Shown here in pieces: positions 34,590-44,114 of a stretch of DNA of 64,000 nt. The notes beneath the pieces are model-generated. The model was not told the DNA's origin and did no database searches. It saw only the letters and a program-made list of their open reading frames with translations. Each line of letters opens with the position of its first letter. The first letter of the stretch is position 1. The position numbers and the translations under genes were made by a program. This stretch comes from Phycicoccus sp. CSK15P-2 (lineage in GTDB: Bacteria; Actinomycetota; Actinomycetes; Actinomycetales; Dermatophilaceae): contig NZ_JAFDVE010000020.1 of assembly GCF_016888005.1 (NCBI RefSeq), positions 1-64,000 of the forward strand, given 5' to 3'.

Positions 34590-34624
34590 GGCCGAATGCC
34601 CGACGGTGGGCAGCCCGTTCGGCC
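34590..34624 (+). terminator. Hairpin after RNase J gene
   Basis: GGCCGAA-TGCCC (34590-34601) pairs with GGGCA (34608-34612) and TTCGGCC (34618-34624), with a 5-nt bulge on the right arm. It lies just after the rnj stop and is a likely terminator. Confidence 0.65.
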
Positions 34625-34666
34625 TATCTTGAGACATCGATGTCATGACCTTCCCCTCACGTTCGG

Positions 34667-34689
34667 TAAAGGAAAGGTAAAGTAAAGGT
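34667..34689 (+). repeat. A-rich 23-bp repeat, copy A
   Basis: Three TAAAG units at 34667, 34678 and 34683 with a GAAAG between them; the block ends AGGTAAAGTAAAGGT. It differs at two positions from copy B at 35702-35724. It stands about 60 nt before the start of the secreted protein gene, is flanked on the right by GTCATGAC (also at 34642-34649), and is followed by a CGCCGGG/CCCGGCG hairpin. Its AT content contrasts sharply with the surroundings. Confidence 0.75.
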
Positions 34690-34750
34690 CATGACTTCGC
34701 CGGGTCAGGGCCCGGCGACCGTGTTCCCGACAGTTGGGTGACCTTCCACC

Positions 34751-35605
34751 ATGTCTGTGCAGATGCAGGAACGGACGACCGACGAGCCCGTCGCGCCGCA
34801 CGAGCCTGACAAGACCGCTCTCTCCGAAGACCCGGCCCGGCCGAACGGCCCGGCCCGCCCGAGCCGCCGAACGGTGGCCACCGGCCTCGCGTGGGCCGTC
34901 CCGGTGGTGGGCATCGGCGCCGCCGCCCCCAAGGCCTCCGCGTCCCCGTGTCCACCCGACAGCTACGTGATGTCGTGGGGCGGGTCGAGCACGACCTACA
35001 CGCGCAACTCGTCCACGTCCGCCACCGCCGTCACCGACCCCGACGGCGCCGGGTGGATGCCGCCGGTCACCCTGTCGATCGCGTCGGTCCTCGATGGCCG
35101 CATGGCCACGGGGAACGAGTCCGGCAGCCAGAACCAGAACCTGCGTATCTCGAGCGGCACCGTGGGAGGCACCTCCAGCCGCGGGCTCCAGCTCGAGCAG
35201 ACGGTGACGGGGACGCGCAACTCCGTGCCCGGACGTAGTGCGCGTCAGACGGTGACGTTCTCGTTCAGTAGACCCGTGACCGGCCTGTCCTTCACGATGA
35301 CCGACATCGACGCCGTCCAGGGCGACTTCGTCGACATGGTCGAGCTGTCCGGGGCCTTCACCTACTCCTACAACTCGACCTGGCTGCAGGGAAGCGGCAC
35401 CCAGGGTGACCCGCTTCGCCCGAGGTACTGGGGTGACCGGTCGGCCACCGAGAACCTCGGCAACGCGACGATCACGTACCCCGGCACGATCTCGAGCTTC
35501 ACGATCGTCTACTGGAACAACGCTCCGTCGTTCAGCAACGCCGACCGCAACCAGATCGTCACGTTCACCGACTTCTCGTTCCAGGTCATCCGGCAGGACT
35601 GCTGA
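34751..35605 (+). CDS. Exported protein of unknown function, Tat-like signal
   Basis: A 284-residue protein. Residues 1-38 are hydrophilic, then PSRRTVATGLAWAVPVVGIG forms a twin-arginine-type signal, with likely cleavage after KASA (residue 64). The mature part is Ser/Thr/Asn-rich, predicted beta-rich, with few charged residues and two cysteines (one near the mature start, one as the last residue). It looks like a secreted beta-sandwich or adhesin-like domain. I do not recognise a family. It is isolated between two copies of the 23-bp repeat and strong hairpins. Confidence 0.75.
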   Translation: MSVQMQERTTDEPVAPHEPDKTALSEDPARPNGPARPSRRTVATGLAWAVPVVGIGAAAPKASASPCPPDSYVMSWGGSSTTYTRNSSTSATAVTDPDGAGWMPPVTLSIASVLDGRMATGNESGSQNQNLRISSGTVGGTSSRGLQLEQTVTGTRNSVPGRSARQTVTFSFSRPVTGLSFTMTDIDAVQGDFVDMVELSGAFTYSYNSTWLQGSGTQGDPLRPRYWGDRSATENLGNATITYPGTISSFTIVYWNNAPSFSNADRNQIVTFTDFSFQVIRQDC

Positions 35606-35701
35606 CCGACCCGCCGGGGCCTTTCGTCCCAACGGCCACGGCCGGTGCTCGGCCGTTCGGTCGGACCGTGATGACGGCGGGCGATCCGCGAGTGGGAAAA
35701 G

Positions 35702-35724
35702 TAAAGGCTAGGTAAAGTAAAGGT
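35702..35724 (+). repeat. A-rich 23-bp repeat, copy B
   Basis: TAAAG units at 35702, 35713 and 35718 have the same 11- and 5-bp spacing as copy A, and the last 15 nt (AGGTAAAGTAAAGGT, 35710-35724) are identical to it. It lies about 100 nt after the secreted protein gene and 290 nt before ftsK. A CCTCGG/CCGAGG stem follows within a few nt. No open reading frame with coding character follows it, so it may be the control region of a lost paralogue or the right border of a unit. Confidence 0.75.
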
Positions 35725-36017
35725 AAGTCCTCGGTCAAGGCCCCGGAACGGCCGAGGAGCACCCCGGACCGCGGCGTGCCAGCGGCACCATCCCGGTCGG
35801 CCCCTCCGGTCGGCGCTCGCGCCGACGGTCGGCAGATGGCCGGCCGCGCCGCCGCGGTGCGGGGGCCGGGCCCTTCGGGGCCCGGTTCCGAAGCGGTGGC
35901 CCGCTCGATGACAGGGGTCGAGCGGGTCACCGCTTCGTCGCGTCCCGGGCAGACTTGGGCCTCGACGTGCCGCGTGTGACGCGTGAGTCTCGTGTGACTC
36001 TCGCGTAGCCTGCGACC
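35725..36017. terminator. Gene-free region with two strong hairpins before ftsK
   Basis: The 412 nt between the secreted protein gene and ftsK hold repeat B and, after it, two hairpins: an 8-bp stem closed by TTCG at 35866-35885, and a long stem at 35889-35937 (CGAAGCGGT with ACCGCTTCG, plus CCCGCTCGA with TCGAGCGGG inside). The second is a strong terminator. TAGCCT at 36006-36011 is the -10 box for ftsK. No coding sequence is supported. Confidence 0.7.
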
Positions 36018-38702
36018 ATGGCGACCCGCACGTCCTCCACGTCCCGCGCGCGCTCGGGCTCGACCCGGCCGAAGACCCGCTCTGGCGGGGCTCGCGCACG
36101 GAAGACCTCCGGCGGCGCCCGGTCGGGGGGTCTCCCGCTGCCGCTGCGTGCCGCACAGACCACGTGGATGGGGGTCGCACACGCCACCGGGGCCGTCGCC
36201 CGCAAGGTCGGGGACACCGGCCGCGACCTCGACCCCGAGCACCGCCGGGACGGGGTCGGCCTCCTGCTCGTCGCCCTTGCGGTGGTCGTCGCGGCCCGCG
36301 AGTGGTGGGGGATGCCCGGCGCCGTGGGGGTCGTCGTGCATGCCGTCGTCGCCGGCACCGTCGGCAAGGTCGCCTACGCCGTGCCCATCGTCCTGCTGCT
36401 CTTCGGCCTCCGGGTGCTCCGCGCTCCGCAGGACGAGGCCGCCACCTCCCGGATGGCCATCGGCACGACGGCGCTCGCCTTCGCCGCCTGCGGTCTCGTC
36501 CACGTCTCCGCGGACATTCCCACGCCGCCCGAGGGCGCGGACGGCATGCGCGCCGCCGGCGGCATCATCGGCTTCCTCGCCTCGAGCCCGCTCGAGGCCG
36601 CGGTCTCCGTGTACGGCACCGTCCCCCTCCTGCTCCTGCTCGGGCTGTTCGCCGTGCTCGTCCTCACCGCCACCCCCCTTCACCAGGTGCCCCAGCGGCT
36701 GCGCGAGGTCACCGACCGGCTCACCGGCCACGTGCCCGAGCCCGCGCCGGAGCAGCCGGAGAAGGCTTCGCGTCGCCGGAGCCGCGCCCGGGCGGCCGAC
36801 CCGGAGGTCCCGCAGGAGGGCGACGAGGCCTTCGAGCAGGCCGCCGTCGTCGACCCGCACACCGGCAGGAAGCTGCGGCCGGGGCAGAAGCGCCCGACGC
36901 CGGCCGACCCGCCGGCGCCGGCGGCATCCGCCCCGGTGGCCAAGGCCCCGCTCGAGGCGCCGCCGACGAGCCAGCTGCCGCAGCGTGTGGAGCAGCTCTC
37001 GCTCGCCGGCGATGTCACGTACACGCTGCCGGACTCCGGGGTCCTCGAGCCCGGCACCCCGCACAAGACCCGCAGCGCGGCCAACGACCGCGTCGTCGAC
37101 GCGCTGACCCAGGTGCTCGACCAGTTCGACATCGACGCCCAGGTCACCGGGTTCACCCGCGGCCCGACGGTGACGCGCTACGAGGTCGAGCTCGGCCCCG
37201 GCATCAAGGTGGAGCGGGTCACGGCGCTCTCGAAGAACATCGCCTACGCCGTCGCCTCCGCCGACGTGCGCATCCTCAGCCCGATCCCCGGCAAGTCCGC
37301 GATCGGCATCGAGATCCCGAACACCGACCGCGAGAAGGTCAGCCTCGGCGACGTGCTCCGCAGCCAGGTCGCCCGCGGTACCGAGCACCCGATGGTCATG
37401 GGCGTCGGCAAGGACGTCGAGGGCGGGTACGTCATCGCCAACCTCGCGAAGATGCCGCACCTGCTCGTCGCAGGAGCCACGGGCGCCGGCAAGTCGAGCT
37501 TCGTCAACTCGATGATCACCTCGGTCCTCATGCGATCGACCCCCGACGAGGTCCGGATGGTGCTCGTCGACCCCAAGCGGGTCGAGCTCACCGCCTACGA
37601 GGGCATCCCGCACCTCATCACCCCGATCATCACGAACCCGAAGAAGGCCGCCGAGGCGCTGCAGTGGGTCGTGCGCGAGATGGACACCCGCTACGACGAC
37701 CTCGCGCAGTTCGGGTACAAGCACATCGACGACTTCAACAAGGCGGTGCGTGCCGGCAAGGTCGAGCCGCTGCCCGGCTCGGAGCGGACGATCGCGCCGT
37801 ACCCGTATCTGCTCGTCATCGTCGACGAGCTCGCGGACCTCATGATGGTCGCGCCGCGTGACGTCGAGGAGTCGATCGTCCGGATCACCCAGCTGGCCCG
37901 AGCGGCCGGCATCCACCTCGTGCTCGCGACGCAGCGCCCGTCGGTCGACGTCGTCACCGGCCTCATCAAGGCCAACGTGCCCTCCCGGATGGCCTTCGCC
38001 ACCTCCTCGCTCGCCGACAGCCGGGTCGTCCTCGACCAGCCCGGCGCCGAGAAGCTCATCGGCCAGGGTGACGCGCTGTTCCTCCCGATGGGGGCGAACA
38101 AGCCGATGCGCGTCCAGGGCGCGTGGGTCACCGAGACCGAGATCCAGTCCGTCGTCCGGCACGTCACCGACCAGCTCAAGCCCTCGTACCGTGAGGACGT
38201 CGTCCAGGCGCAGCCCAAGAAGCAGATCGACGACGACATCGGCGACGACCTGGACATCCTGCTCCAGGCGGCCGAGCTCGTCGTCACCACGCAGTTCGGG
38301 TCGACCTCGATGCTCCAGCGCAAGCTGCGGGTGGGCTTCGCCAAGGCCGGCCGGCTCATGGACCTCCTGGAGTCGCGGGGGGTCGTCGGGCCGTCCGAGG
38401 GGTCGAAGGCGCGCGACGTCCTCGTCAAGCCGGACGACCTCCCGACGACCCTCGCGTTGATGCGTGGTGAGGACGTGCCCGAGGCCGACGTGCCGTTCGA
38501 CGCCGAGGCCGACGAGGGGCAGCCGCTCGACGGCGACGCCCGCGCCCTGGCCCAGGCCGACGACGCCCGGAGCGACACCGCGGAGGTGCCGGTGCGCGAC
38601 TACGGAGCCGACGCGCTCGAGGCCGAGCTCGACCGCTACCCGCAGGTGGAGGCCGACGACGACGGCGGCGAGGACGCCTGGGAGCTCACCGGCCGTCGTT
38701 GA
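36018..38702 (+). CDS. ftsK: DNA translocase FtsK
   Basis: An 894-residue division-site DNA pump. The N-terminal part has about four membrane helices (residues 75-220), followed by a Pro/Ala-rich linker, and the motor has Walker A LLVAGATGAGKSS near residue 485 and LLVIVDELADLMM near 597. The C-terminal gamma winged helix (about 760-830, TTQFGSTSMLQRKLRVGFAK) reads the KOPS sequence. An acidic tail follows. A TAGCCT box 6 nt before the ATG fits a leaderless mRNA. The last 17 nt overlap the convergent MauE-thioredoxin gene. Confidence 0.96.
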   Translation: MATRTSSTSRARSGSTRPKTRSGGARARKTSGGARSGGLPLPLRAAQTTWMGVAHATGAVARKVGDTGRDLDPEHRRDGVGLLLVALAVVVAAREWWGMPGAVGVVVHAVVAGTVGKVAYAVPIVLLLFGLRVLRAPQDEAATSRMAIGTTALAFAACGLVHVSADIPTPPEGADGMRAAGGIIGFLASSPLEAAVSVYGTVPLLLLLGLFAVLVLTATPLHQVPQRLREVTDRLTGHVPEPAPEQPEKASRRRSRARAADPEVPQEGDEAFEQAAVVDPHTGRKLRPGQKRPTPADPPAPAASAPVAKAPLEAPPTSQLPQRVEQLSLAGDVTYTLPDSGVLEPGTPHKTRSAANDRVVDALTQVLDQFDIDAQVTGFTRGPTVTRYEVELGPGIKVERVTALSKNIAYAVASADVRILSPIPGKSAIGIEIPNTDREKVSLGDVLRSQVARGTEHPMVMGVGKDVEGGYVIANLAKMPHLLVAGATGAGKSSFVNSMITSVLMRSTPDEVRMVLVDPKRVELTAYEGIPHLITPIITNPKKAAEALQWVVREMDTRYDDLAQFGYKHIDDFNKAVRAGKVEPLPGSERTIAPYPYLLVIVDELADLMMVAPRDVEESIVRITQLARAAGIHLVLATQRPSVDVVTGLIKANVPSRMAFATSSLADSRVVLDQPGAEKLIGQGDALFLPMGANKPMRVQGAWVTETEIQSVVRHVTDQLKPSYREDVVQAQPKKQIDDDIGDDLDILLQAAELVVTTQFGSTSMLQRKLRVGFAKAGRLMDLLESRGVVGPSEGSKARDVLVKPDDLPTTLALMRGEDVPEADVPFDAEADEGQPLDGDARALAQADDARSDTAEVPVRDYGADALEAELDRYPQVEADDDGGEDAWELTGRR

Positions 38703-39693
38703 GGTCGGGCGCCGCGAGGTGCTCGCGGACCTCCTCGACGAATGCCACGACGGCGTCGGACCCGCGGACCGGTCCGCCGGCGAGCAGCCCGTCGGTGCCG
38801 ACGAGGACAGCGGACGGAGTGCCCGTGGCCAGCGCGCGATGTGCAATGCCGTGGGGGTCGAACCAGGCGTGGCCGACGAGCCCCGGGTGGTCGCCCAGCT
38901 CGTCCGGCCCGCCGACGAGCACGGCGTGCACGGACACCGGTGCGAGCTCTGCCGCCCATACCGGGACGAGTGGCGCCACGCGGGCGCACGCGCCGCACGC
39001 CGGACGGACGAAGACGAGGAGCCGGGCCGAGAGCGACGCCATGTGCGTCAGCAGCACGAGGTCGCCTTCGTCCGTGAGCAGCTGGACCTCCGGAACGGTG
39101 GCCCGCTCGTAGTCCTCGTCGTCGGACGTGCCGCCGGCCGTCCCCGCACCGTCGGACGGGTTGCCGGCCGGCTCCGCGCCAGGGGAGCGCCACGTCACGA
39201 GGACGCCGACGGCCACGGCCAGGGCTGTGGCCGAGAGCCATCCCCACGTGGCTCCCTGCATCGCGGCCGGGAGCACGGCCACCCCACGCACCGCCGCGAC
39301 GACCCCGAGGATCGCGGCGAGGACGAGCACGGCGTTGCGGACAACGGTCGCCCGCGTGACGCGGTCCTCGCCGAGCGGGCCGAAGCAGCCGCACTCGGCA
39401 GGCTCCGGCCCGGCGACCGCCCGGGACACCAGGACGAGGTAACCCGAGAACAGGGCGAGGACCATCACCGTCACGACGACGAGCGCGGCCCCGGTGGCGA
39501 CGAGCAGCCAGAGGCCGAGCGCGACCTCGACCCACGGCACGGACCGCACGAGCCAGGGCGCCCGCAGCCGCCGGGGGACCGGGAGCGAGTCGACCGCGCG
39601 TCCCAGGGCAGCGGGGTCGCGCAGCCCCGCGGCTCCACCCAGGGCGAGGACGACCGCACAGGTGAGCAGCGGGAGGACGAGCGGGCTCGGCAT
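38686..39693 (-). CDS. MauE/DoxX-like membrane protein fused to a thioredoxin-like domain
   Basis: A 335-residue protein. Residues 1-165 are a MauE-type four-to-five-helix membrane domain with ECGCFGPLG between helices. Residues 195-335 are a thioredoxin-like domain with the pair CGAC (RPACGACARVAPLVPVW). The fusion suggests a membrane thiol-disulfide relay to an exported thioredoxin domain, like MauE with MauD. The client protein is unknown. The 3' end overlaps ftsK by 17 nt on the opposite strand. Confidence 0.8.
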   Translation of the reverse strand: MPSPLVLPLLTCAVVLALGGAAGLRDPAALGRAVDSLPVPRRLRAPWLVRSVPWVEVALGLWLLVATGAALVVVTVMVLALFSGYLVLVSRAVAGPEPAECGCFGPLGEDRVTRATVVRNAVLVLAAILGVVAAVRGVAVLPAAMQGATWGWLSATALAVAVGVLVTWRSPGAEPAGNPSDGAGTAGGTSDDEDYERATVPEVQLLTDEGDLVLLTHMASLSARLLVFVRPACGACARVAPLVPVWAAELAPVSVHAVLVGGPDELGDHPGLVGHAWFDPHGIAHRALATGTPSAVLVGTDGLLAGGPVRGSDAVVAFVEEVREHLAAPDLNDGR

Positions 39694-39730
39694 CCCGGCA
39701 TTGTCGCCGAGAGCCGTCTACCGTGTGGCC

Positions 39731-40450
39731 ATGACGCTCATGTGGGAGGAGCTGCAGGAGCCGCCGTCGACGTGGGGGCGGTGGAAGGCCACCCTGCGCA
39801 AACAGCCGTCGGCCTTCCTCCTCGTCGCGCAGATCACCGTCATCCTCCTGCTGCCGTTCCTCCAGACCAGCGGCGAGCAGTACAAGGGCGTCGGTCGAGC
39901 CGTGATCTCGCTGCTCAGCCTCGCCGCCGTGATCATCGCCGTCTTCACAGTCCGCTCGACCCCGGCGCTGACCTGGCTGTCGGTGGGCCTCGGTGTACCC
40001 GCCACTGTCCTGGAGGTCTGGAGTCTCTTCGAGCCGGCGAACTCCGGGATCCTCGTGGCGGCGCACCTCGCGCTCGCGATCTTCTACCTCTACACGGCGT
40101 ACGCGCTCATCTCGTACATGTTCGAGGACTACTGGGTCACCAAGGACGAGCTCTTCGCGGTCGGGGCCTGCTTCACCGTGCTCGTCTTCGCCTTTGCCTA
40201 CCTGTTCCTCGCGATCCAGGAGGTCTGGCCCCACTCGTTCACCTCGTACGAGGGTCCGGGCCAGCGCAGCTTCCTCGAGCTGCTCTACTTCTCCGGGGCC
40301 AACCTCACGAGCGTCGGGCTCTCCGACGTCGGTCCGATCAAGCCCCAGGCGCGGGCCCTGGTCACGGTCGAGCAGCTGGGCGGGGTGCTGTACGTGGCGA
40401 TGGTCATCTCGCGCCTCGTCGCCCTCACGGTGATGCGTGCGCGTCAGTGA
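39731..40450 (+). CDS. Two-pore-helix ion channel-like membrane protein, atypical filter
   Basis: A 239-residue protein with about six hydrophobic segments. The last two enclose a pore-loop region (about 178-230) like those of bacterial K+ channels: LLYFSGANLTSVGLSDVGPI, then a final helix with VYVAMVISRLVAL-like character. The selectivity filter reads T193-S-V-G-L-S-D199 where K+ channels have TVGYGD. Ion selectivity is therefore uncertain. TACCGT at 39719-39724, 6 nt before the ATG, indicates a leaderless mRNA. Confidence 0.75.
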   Translation: MTLMWEELQEPPSTWGRWKATLRKQPSAFLLVAQITVILLLPFLQTSGEQYKGVGRAVISLLSLAAVIIAVFTVRSTPALTWLSVGLGVPATVLEVWSLFEPANSGILVAAHLALAIFYLYTAYALISYMFEDYWVTKDELFAVGACFTVLVFAFAYLFLAIQEVWPHSFTSYEGPGQRSFLELLYFSGANLTSVGLSDVGPIKPQARALVTVEQLGGVLYVAMVISRLVALTVMRARQ

Positions 40451-40469
40451 CCCCGGGCCGCACGGATGC

Positions 40470-41666
40470 TCAGAACGGCGCGGGGGAGCCGTCGAGGTCC
40501 TCGATGCGGGCCAGCGAGGGCCCTCGGTCCGCGGCGATCCCGGCGGCGGCGTCCTCGGCGTCCCCGAGGGCCCGCATCGCGTTCCCGCTCGCCAGCCGGG
40601 CGAGGTCGGCGTCGCTCCACCCTCGCTCGGCGAGGGCGGCCAGCAGGCGCGGGTAGCCGCTGACGTCCTCGAGGCCCTCGGGCTGGAGGTCCACGCCGTC
40701 GTAGTCGCCCCCGAGCCCCACGTGCTCGATGCCCGCGACCTCGCGCACGTGCTCGCAGTGCGCGACGACGTCGGCCACGGTCGCCGCCGGCGAGGGATGG
40801 CCGCGCCGGTACTCGGCCGTGAACTCCGTGTAGGCGACGATGTCGGTGGACGAGATGCCCTGGGCGGCAGCCACGTCCGCCGCCACGAGGTCCCACTCGC
40901 GAACGGCCTGGCTGACGAACTTCGGGACGAACGCGACCATGCACACGCCGCCGTTCAGGGGGAGGCGCTCGAGGACGTCGTCCGGCACGTTGCGAGGGTG
41001 GTCGCAGACGGTGCGCGCGGACGAGTGCGAGAAGACGACGGGCGCCCGTGCCGTGTCCAGCGCGTCGTGCATCGTGTCCTGCGAGACGTGGCTGAGGTCG
41101 ACGAGCATGCCGAGCCGGTTCATCTCCCGGACGACCTCGTGGCCGAACGCCGACAGCCCGCCGAGCACCGGCTCGTCGGTGGCCGAGTCGGCCCAGGGGA
41201 CGTTGTCGTTGTGGGTGAGCGTCAGGTACCGGACACCGAGGGAGTACAGCATCCGGAGCGTCCCCAGGGACGAGTCGATGCTGTGGCCGCCCTCGGCCCC
41301 CATGAGCGACGCTATCCGTCGCGCGCCCCAGGCGCGCTCCACGTCGGCGCGGCTCGTGGCGAGGGCAAGGTGCTCCGGGTACCGGGCCACCATCGCGTGC
41401 ACCGCGTCGACCTGCTCGAGTGTCGCCGCGACCGCGGCGTCCCCTGCGAGGTCGGCCGGGACGAAGACCGACCAGAACTGCGCGCCGACCCCACCCGCCC
41501 GCAGCCGAGGGAGGTCGGTGTGGGTCGGCAGCCCTCCCGCGGCGAGGTCGAGGCGGGACCAGTCGTAGGCGACCCGCCTGCGCGCCTCCCACGGCAGGTC
41601 GTTGTGCCCGTCGAACACCGGCGAGGTGTCGAGCAGCGTGCGGATCCGTCCCCCGAGCTCGTCCAT
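40470..41666 (-). CDS. Membrane-dipeptidase-like hydrolase (M19)
   Basis: A 398-residue zinc dipeptidase of the renal dipeptidase family. The metal motifs are visible: DGHNDLPW near residue 20, [36 protein letters not shown], and [10 protein letters not shown]. No signal peptide is seen, so it is likely cytoplasmic. Substrates are probably L- or D-dipeptides. The start ATG 41666 has a TATGGT box 8 nt upstream. Confidence 0.92.
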   Translation of the reverse strand: MDELGGRIRTLLDTSPVFDGHNDLPWEARRRVAYDWSRLDLAAGGLPTHTDLPRLRAGGVGAQFWSVFVPADLAGDAAVAATLEQVDAVHAMVARYPEHLALATSRADVERAWGARRIASLMGAEGGHSIDSSLGTLRMLYSLGVRYLTLTHNDNVPWADSATDEPVLGGLSAFGHEVVREMNRLGMLVDLSHVSQDTMHDALDTARAPVVFSHSSARTVCDHPRNVPDDVLERLPLNGGVCMVAFVPKFVSQAVREWDLVAADVAAAQGISSTDIVAYTEFTAEYRRGHPSPAATVADVVAHCEHVREVAGIEHVGLGGDYDGVDLQPEGLEDVSGYPRLLAALAERGWSDADLARLASGNAMRALGDAEDAAAGIAADRGPSLARIEDLDGSPAPF

Positions 41667-41735
41667 GCGGCGGGACCATACCGGTCGACCACCGGGGTGT
41701 CCGGGCGAGCCACCCGCCGCAACTAGAGTGACGAC

Positions 41736-43154
41736 ATGACGACGAGGGCCAGCCGTGGCAGCGTCGCGCTCGTGACCCTGGGCTGCACCCGGAACGAGGT
41801 CGACTCCGAGGAGCTCGCGGGGCGCCTCGCGGCCGACGGATGGGACCTCGTCGACGACGCCGCCGACGCCGACGTCGCGCTCGTCAACACGTGCGGGTTC
41901 GTCGAACAGGCGAAGAAGGACTCCATCGACACCATCCTCGAGGCCGCCGACCTCAAGGAGTCCGGGCGGACCCGCGCCGTGGTCGCCGTCGGCTGCCTCG
42001 CCGAGCGCTACGGGAGGACCCTCGCGGACGAGCTGCCCGACGCCGACGCGGTGCTCGGCTTCGACTCCTACGCCGACATGTCCGGCCATCTCCGGGCCGT
42101 GCTGGACGGTGCCCGCCCCGAGGCGCACGTCCCCACCGACCGTCGGCGCCTGCTGCCGCTCACCCCGGTCGAGCGCCCGGCCGCGACCGGGGGGGTCTCG
42201 CTCCCGGGCCACGACGCCGGCGTCGTCCGCAGTCGGCTGGACTCCCGGCCGTGGGCGCCGCTGAAGATCGCGAGCGGCTGCGATCGGCGGTGTGCCTTCT
42301 GCGCCATCCCGATGTTCCGCGGCTCGTTCGTCTCGCGGCGCCCGTCGGACGTGCTGGGCGAGGCGCGGTGGCTGGCCGGGCAGGGTGTTCGAGAGCTGTT
42401 CCTCGTCAGCGAGAACTCCACGTCCTACGGCAAGGACCTCGGCGACCTCACCCTGCTCGAGACGATGCTGCCCGAGCTCGCGGGCATCGACGGTGTCGAG
42501 CGGGTGCGGGTGTCCTACCTCCAGCCGGCCGAGGTCCGCCCTGGGCTGCTCGAGACGATGGCCGCGACACCGGGGGTCTCGCCCTGGTACGACCTCTCCT
42601 TCCAGCACGCCTCGCCGACCCTGCTCCGGCGGATGCGCCGGTTCGGTGGCACGGAGGCCTTCCTCGGCCTGCTCGACGGCGTGCGTGCGCGCCAGCCGCT
42701 GGCCGGGGCGCGCAGCAACGTCATCGTGGGCTTCCCCGGTGAGACCGAGGCCGACGTCGACGAGCTCGAGCGCTTCCTCGTCGATGCCCGGCTCGACGTC
42801 GTGGGCGTCTTCGGCTACTCCGACGAGGACGGCACCGAGGGCGAGTCCCTGGACGGCCACCTGCCCGAGGACGTCGTCGCCGAGCGCGTCGAGCGGATCT
42901 CGGGGCTCGTCGAGGAGCTGACGGCACAGCGTGCTCGCGAACGGGCGGGGGAGACCGTCGTCGTCCTCGTCGAGGAGCACGACGCGGACGACCCCGCTGT
43001 CGCCGTCGGGCGGGCCGACCACCAGGGCCCGGACGTCGACGGCGTCTGCCAGGTGCGGGTGCCCGGGGGAGCGCCGCTGCCCGCGGTCGGCGACCTCGTC
43101 CAGGGAGTCGTCGTCGGGTCCGAGGGCGTGGACCTCCTCGTGGAGCCGCGATGA
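41736..43154 (+). CDS. rimO: Ribosomal protein S12 methylthiotransferase
   Basis: A 472-residue radical-SAM enzyme methylthiolating the conserved Asp of S12. N-terminal 4Fe-4S Cys residues are in [27 protein letters not shown] and [10 protein letters not shown]. The radical-SAM triad is in [13 protein letters not shown] near residue 183. A C-terminal TRAM domain (about 400-470) follows. TAGAGT at 41724-41729 lies 6 nt before the ATG. The stop overlaps the pgsA start by 4 nt. Confidence 0.96.
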   Translation: MTTRASRGSVALVTLGCTRNEVDSEELAGRLAADGWDLVDDAADADVALVNTCGFVEQAKKDSIDTILEAADLKESGRTRAVVAVGCLAERYGRTLADELPDADAVLGFDSYADMSGHLRAVLDGARPEAHVPTDRRRLLPLTPVERPAATGGVSLPGHDAGVVRSRLDSRPWAPLKIASGCDRRCAFCAIPMFRGSFVSRRPSDVLGEARWLAGQGVRELFLVSENSTSYGKDLGDLTLLETMLPELAGIDGVERVRVSYLQPAEVRPGLLETMAATPGVSPWYDLSFQHASPTLLRRMRRFGGTEAFLGLLDGVRARQPLAGARSNVIVGFPGETEADVDELERFLVDARLDVVGVFGYSDEDGTEGESLDGHLPEDVVAERVERISGLVEELTAQRARERAGETVVVLVEEHDADDPAVAVGRADHQGPDVDGVCQVRVPGGAPLPAVGDLVQGVVVGSEGVDLLVEPR

Positions 43155-43891
43155 GCGAGCGTCCCGCCCGGCCGACCCGCCCGGTACGGCCCGGCCCGCT
43201 GGCCGAGGGACGGGCCAGCGACCCGTACCGCGTCGGCATCGACCCCGCGAGCCCCGCGGTTCCCGAGACCGGTCCGAGCGCGTGGAACATCGCCAACTAC
43301 CTCACGGTGGCGCGCCTCCTCCTCGTCCCGATCTTCGGGTGGTTCCTCCTGTCCGACGGCGGTGAGCGGCCCGTGCTGCGCTGGGTGGCGTTCGTCGTGT
43401 TCGCCGTGGCGATGGTCACCGACCGCGTCGACGGCGACCTCGCGCGCAGCCGCGGCCTCGTGACCAACTTCGGCAAGGTCGCCGACCCCATCGCCGACAA
43501 GGCGCTCGTCACGATGGCCCTCGTGGGGCTCTCCAGCATCGGGGAGGTGCCGTGGTGGGTCACGGTGGTCGTTCTCGTGCGGGAGTGGGGCATCACCGCG
43601 ATGCGTTTCTGGGTCATCCGGCACGGGGTGATGGCCGCGGGGCGCGGGGGCAAGCTCAAGACGCTGCTGCAGACCTTCGGGATCGGCTTCTTCCTGTGGC
43701 CGCGATGGACCCTTCCGGCCGCGGGCTTCTGGGACGCCCTCGCGTGGGGTCTCCTCGGTGCAGCCGTCGCCGTCACGGTCGTCACGGGCGTCGACTACGT
43801 CGTCCAGGCCCTCCGCCTGCGGCGCACGAGCGAGCGGACGGCGCGCAAGCGGGCGGCACGTGCGGCCCGTCAGGCGGAGCGCCGGGGATGA
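43151..43891 (+). CDS. pgsA: CDP-diacylglycerol-glycerol-3-phosphate phosphatidyltransferase
   Basis: A 246-residue membrane enzyme making phosphatidylglycerol phosphate. The CDP-alcohol phosphotransferase motif is complete: [19 protein letters not shown] followed by KVADPIADK. Several membrane helices follow. The N-terminal ~45 residues are a hydrophilic extension rich in Pro/Arg. It is coupled to rimO by an ATGA overlap. In many actinobacteria cinA follows; here it does not. Confidence 0.93.
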   Translation: MSERPARPTRPVRPGPLAEGRASDPYRVGIDPASPAVPETGPSAWNIANYLTVARLLLVPIFGWFLLSDGGERPVLRWVAFVVFAVAMVTDRVDGDLARSRGLVTNFGKVADPIADKALVTMALVGLSSIGEVPWWVTVVVLVREWGITAMRFWVIRHGVMAAGRGGKLKTLLQTFGIGFFLWPRWTLPAAGFWDALAWGLLGAAVAVTVVTGVDYVVQALRLRRTSERTARKRAARAARQAERRG

Positions 43892-44114
43892 CGCCCGTCG
43901 TACGCGGCGCCGTGGTCGTCGCAGCCGGAGGGCCTGCGGGAACACGGGCCGAGCACCACGTGTTGCCGAGAGACCGGGGCGAGCCGGGGGCCGCGGCCGT
44001 CGGTACGGCGGTCGACCTCCTCGCGCTGAGCGTCCCGAACATGCACGACGCCGCGGACCAACAGGGGTACGGTGGACCCACGGCACCGAGACCGACGACC
44101 CGAGAGGAGGCGCC
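43892..44114 (+). other. Gap between pgsA and clgR, with clgR promoter
   Basis: No convincing gene. An open frame overlapping the pgsA stop (ATG 43888 to 44118) has no ribosome site, a Pro/Gly/Ala-rich sequence and no family features. TACGGT at 44068-44073 is a likely -10 box giving a ~35-nt leader to clgR with GAGGAGG at 44103-44109. Confidence 0.5.

Noticed and set aside
35776-35979. Possible small gene between the secreted protein gene and ftsK
   Set aside because: The frame runs through two strong hairpins and has no ribosome site or coding composition.
36018-38702. FtsK-like ATPase as the EccC motor of the type VII-like cluster
   Set aside because: It has four N-terminal helices, one motor domain and a gamma winged helix, which is the division FtsK, and it lies 21 kb away.
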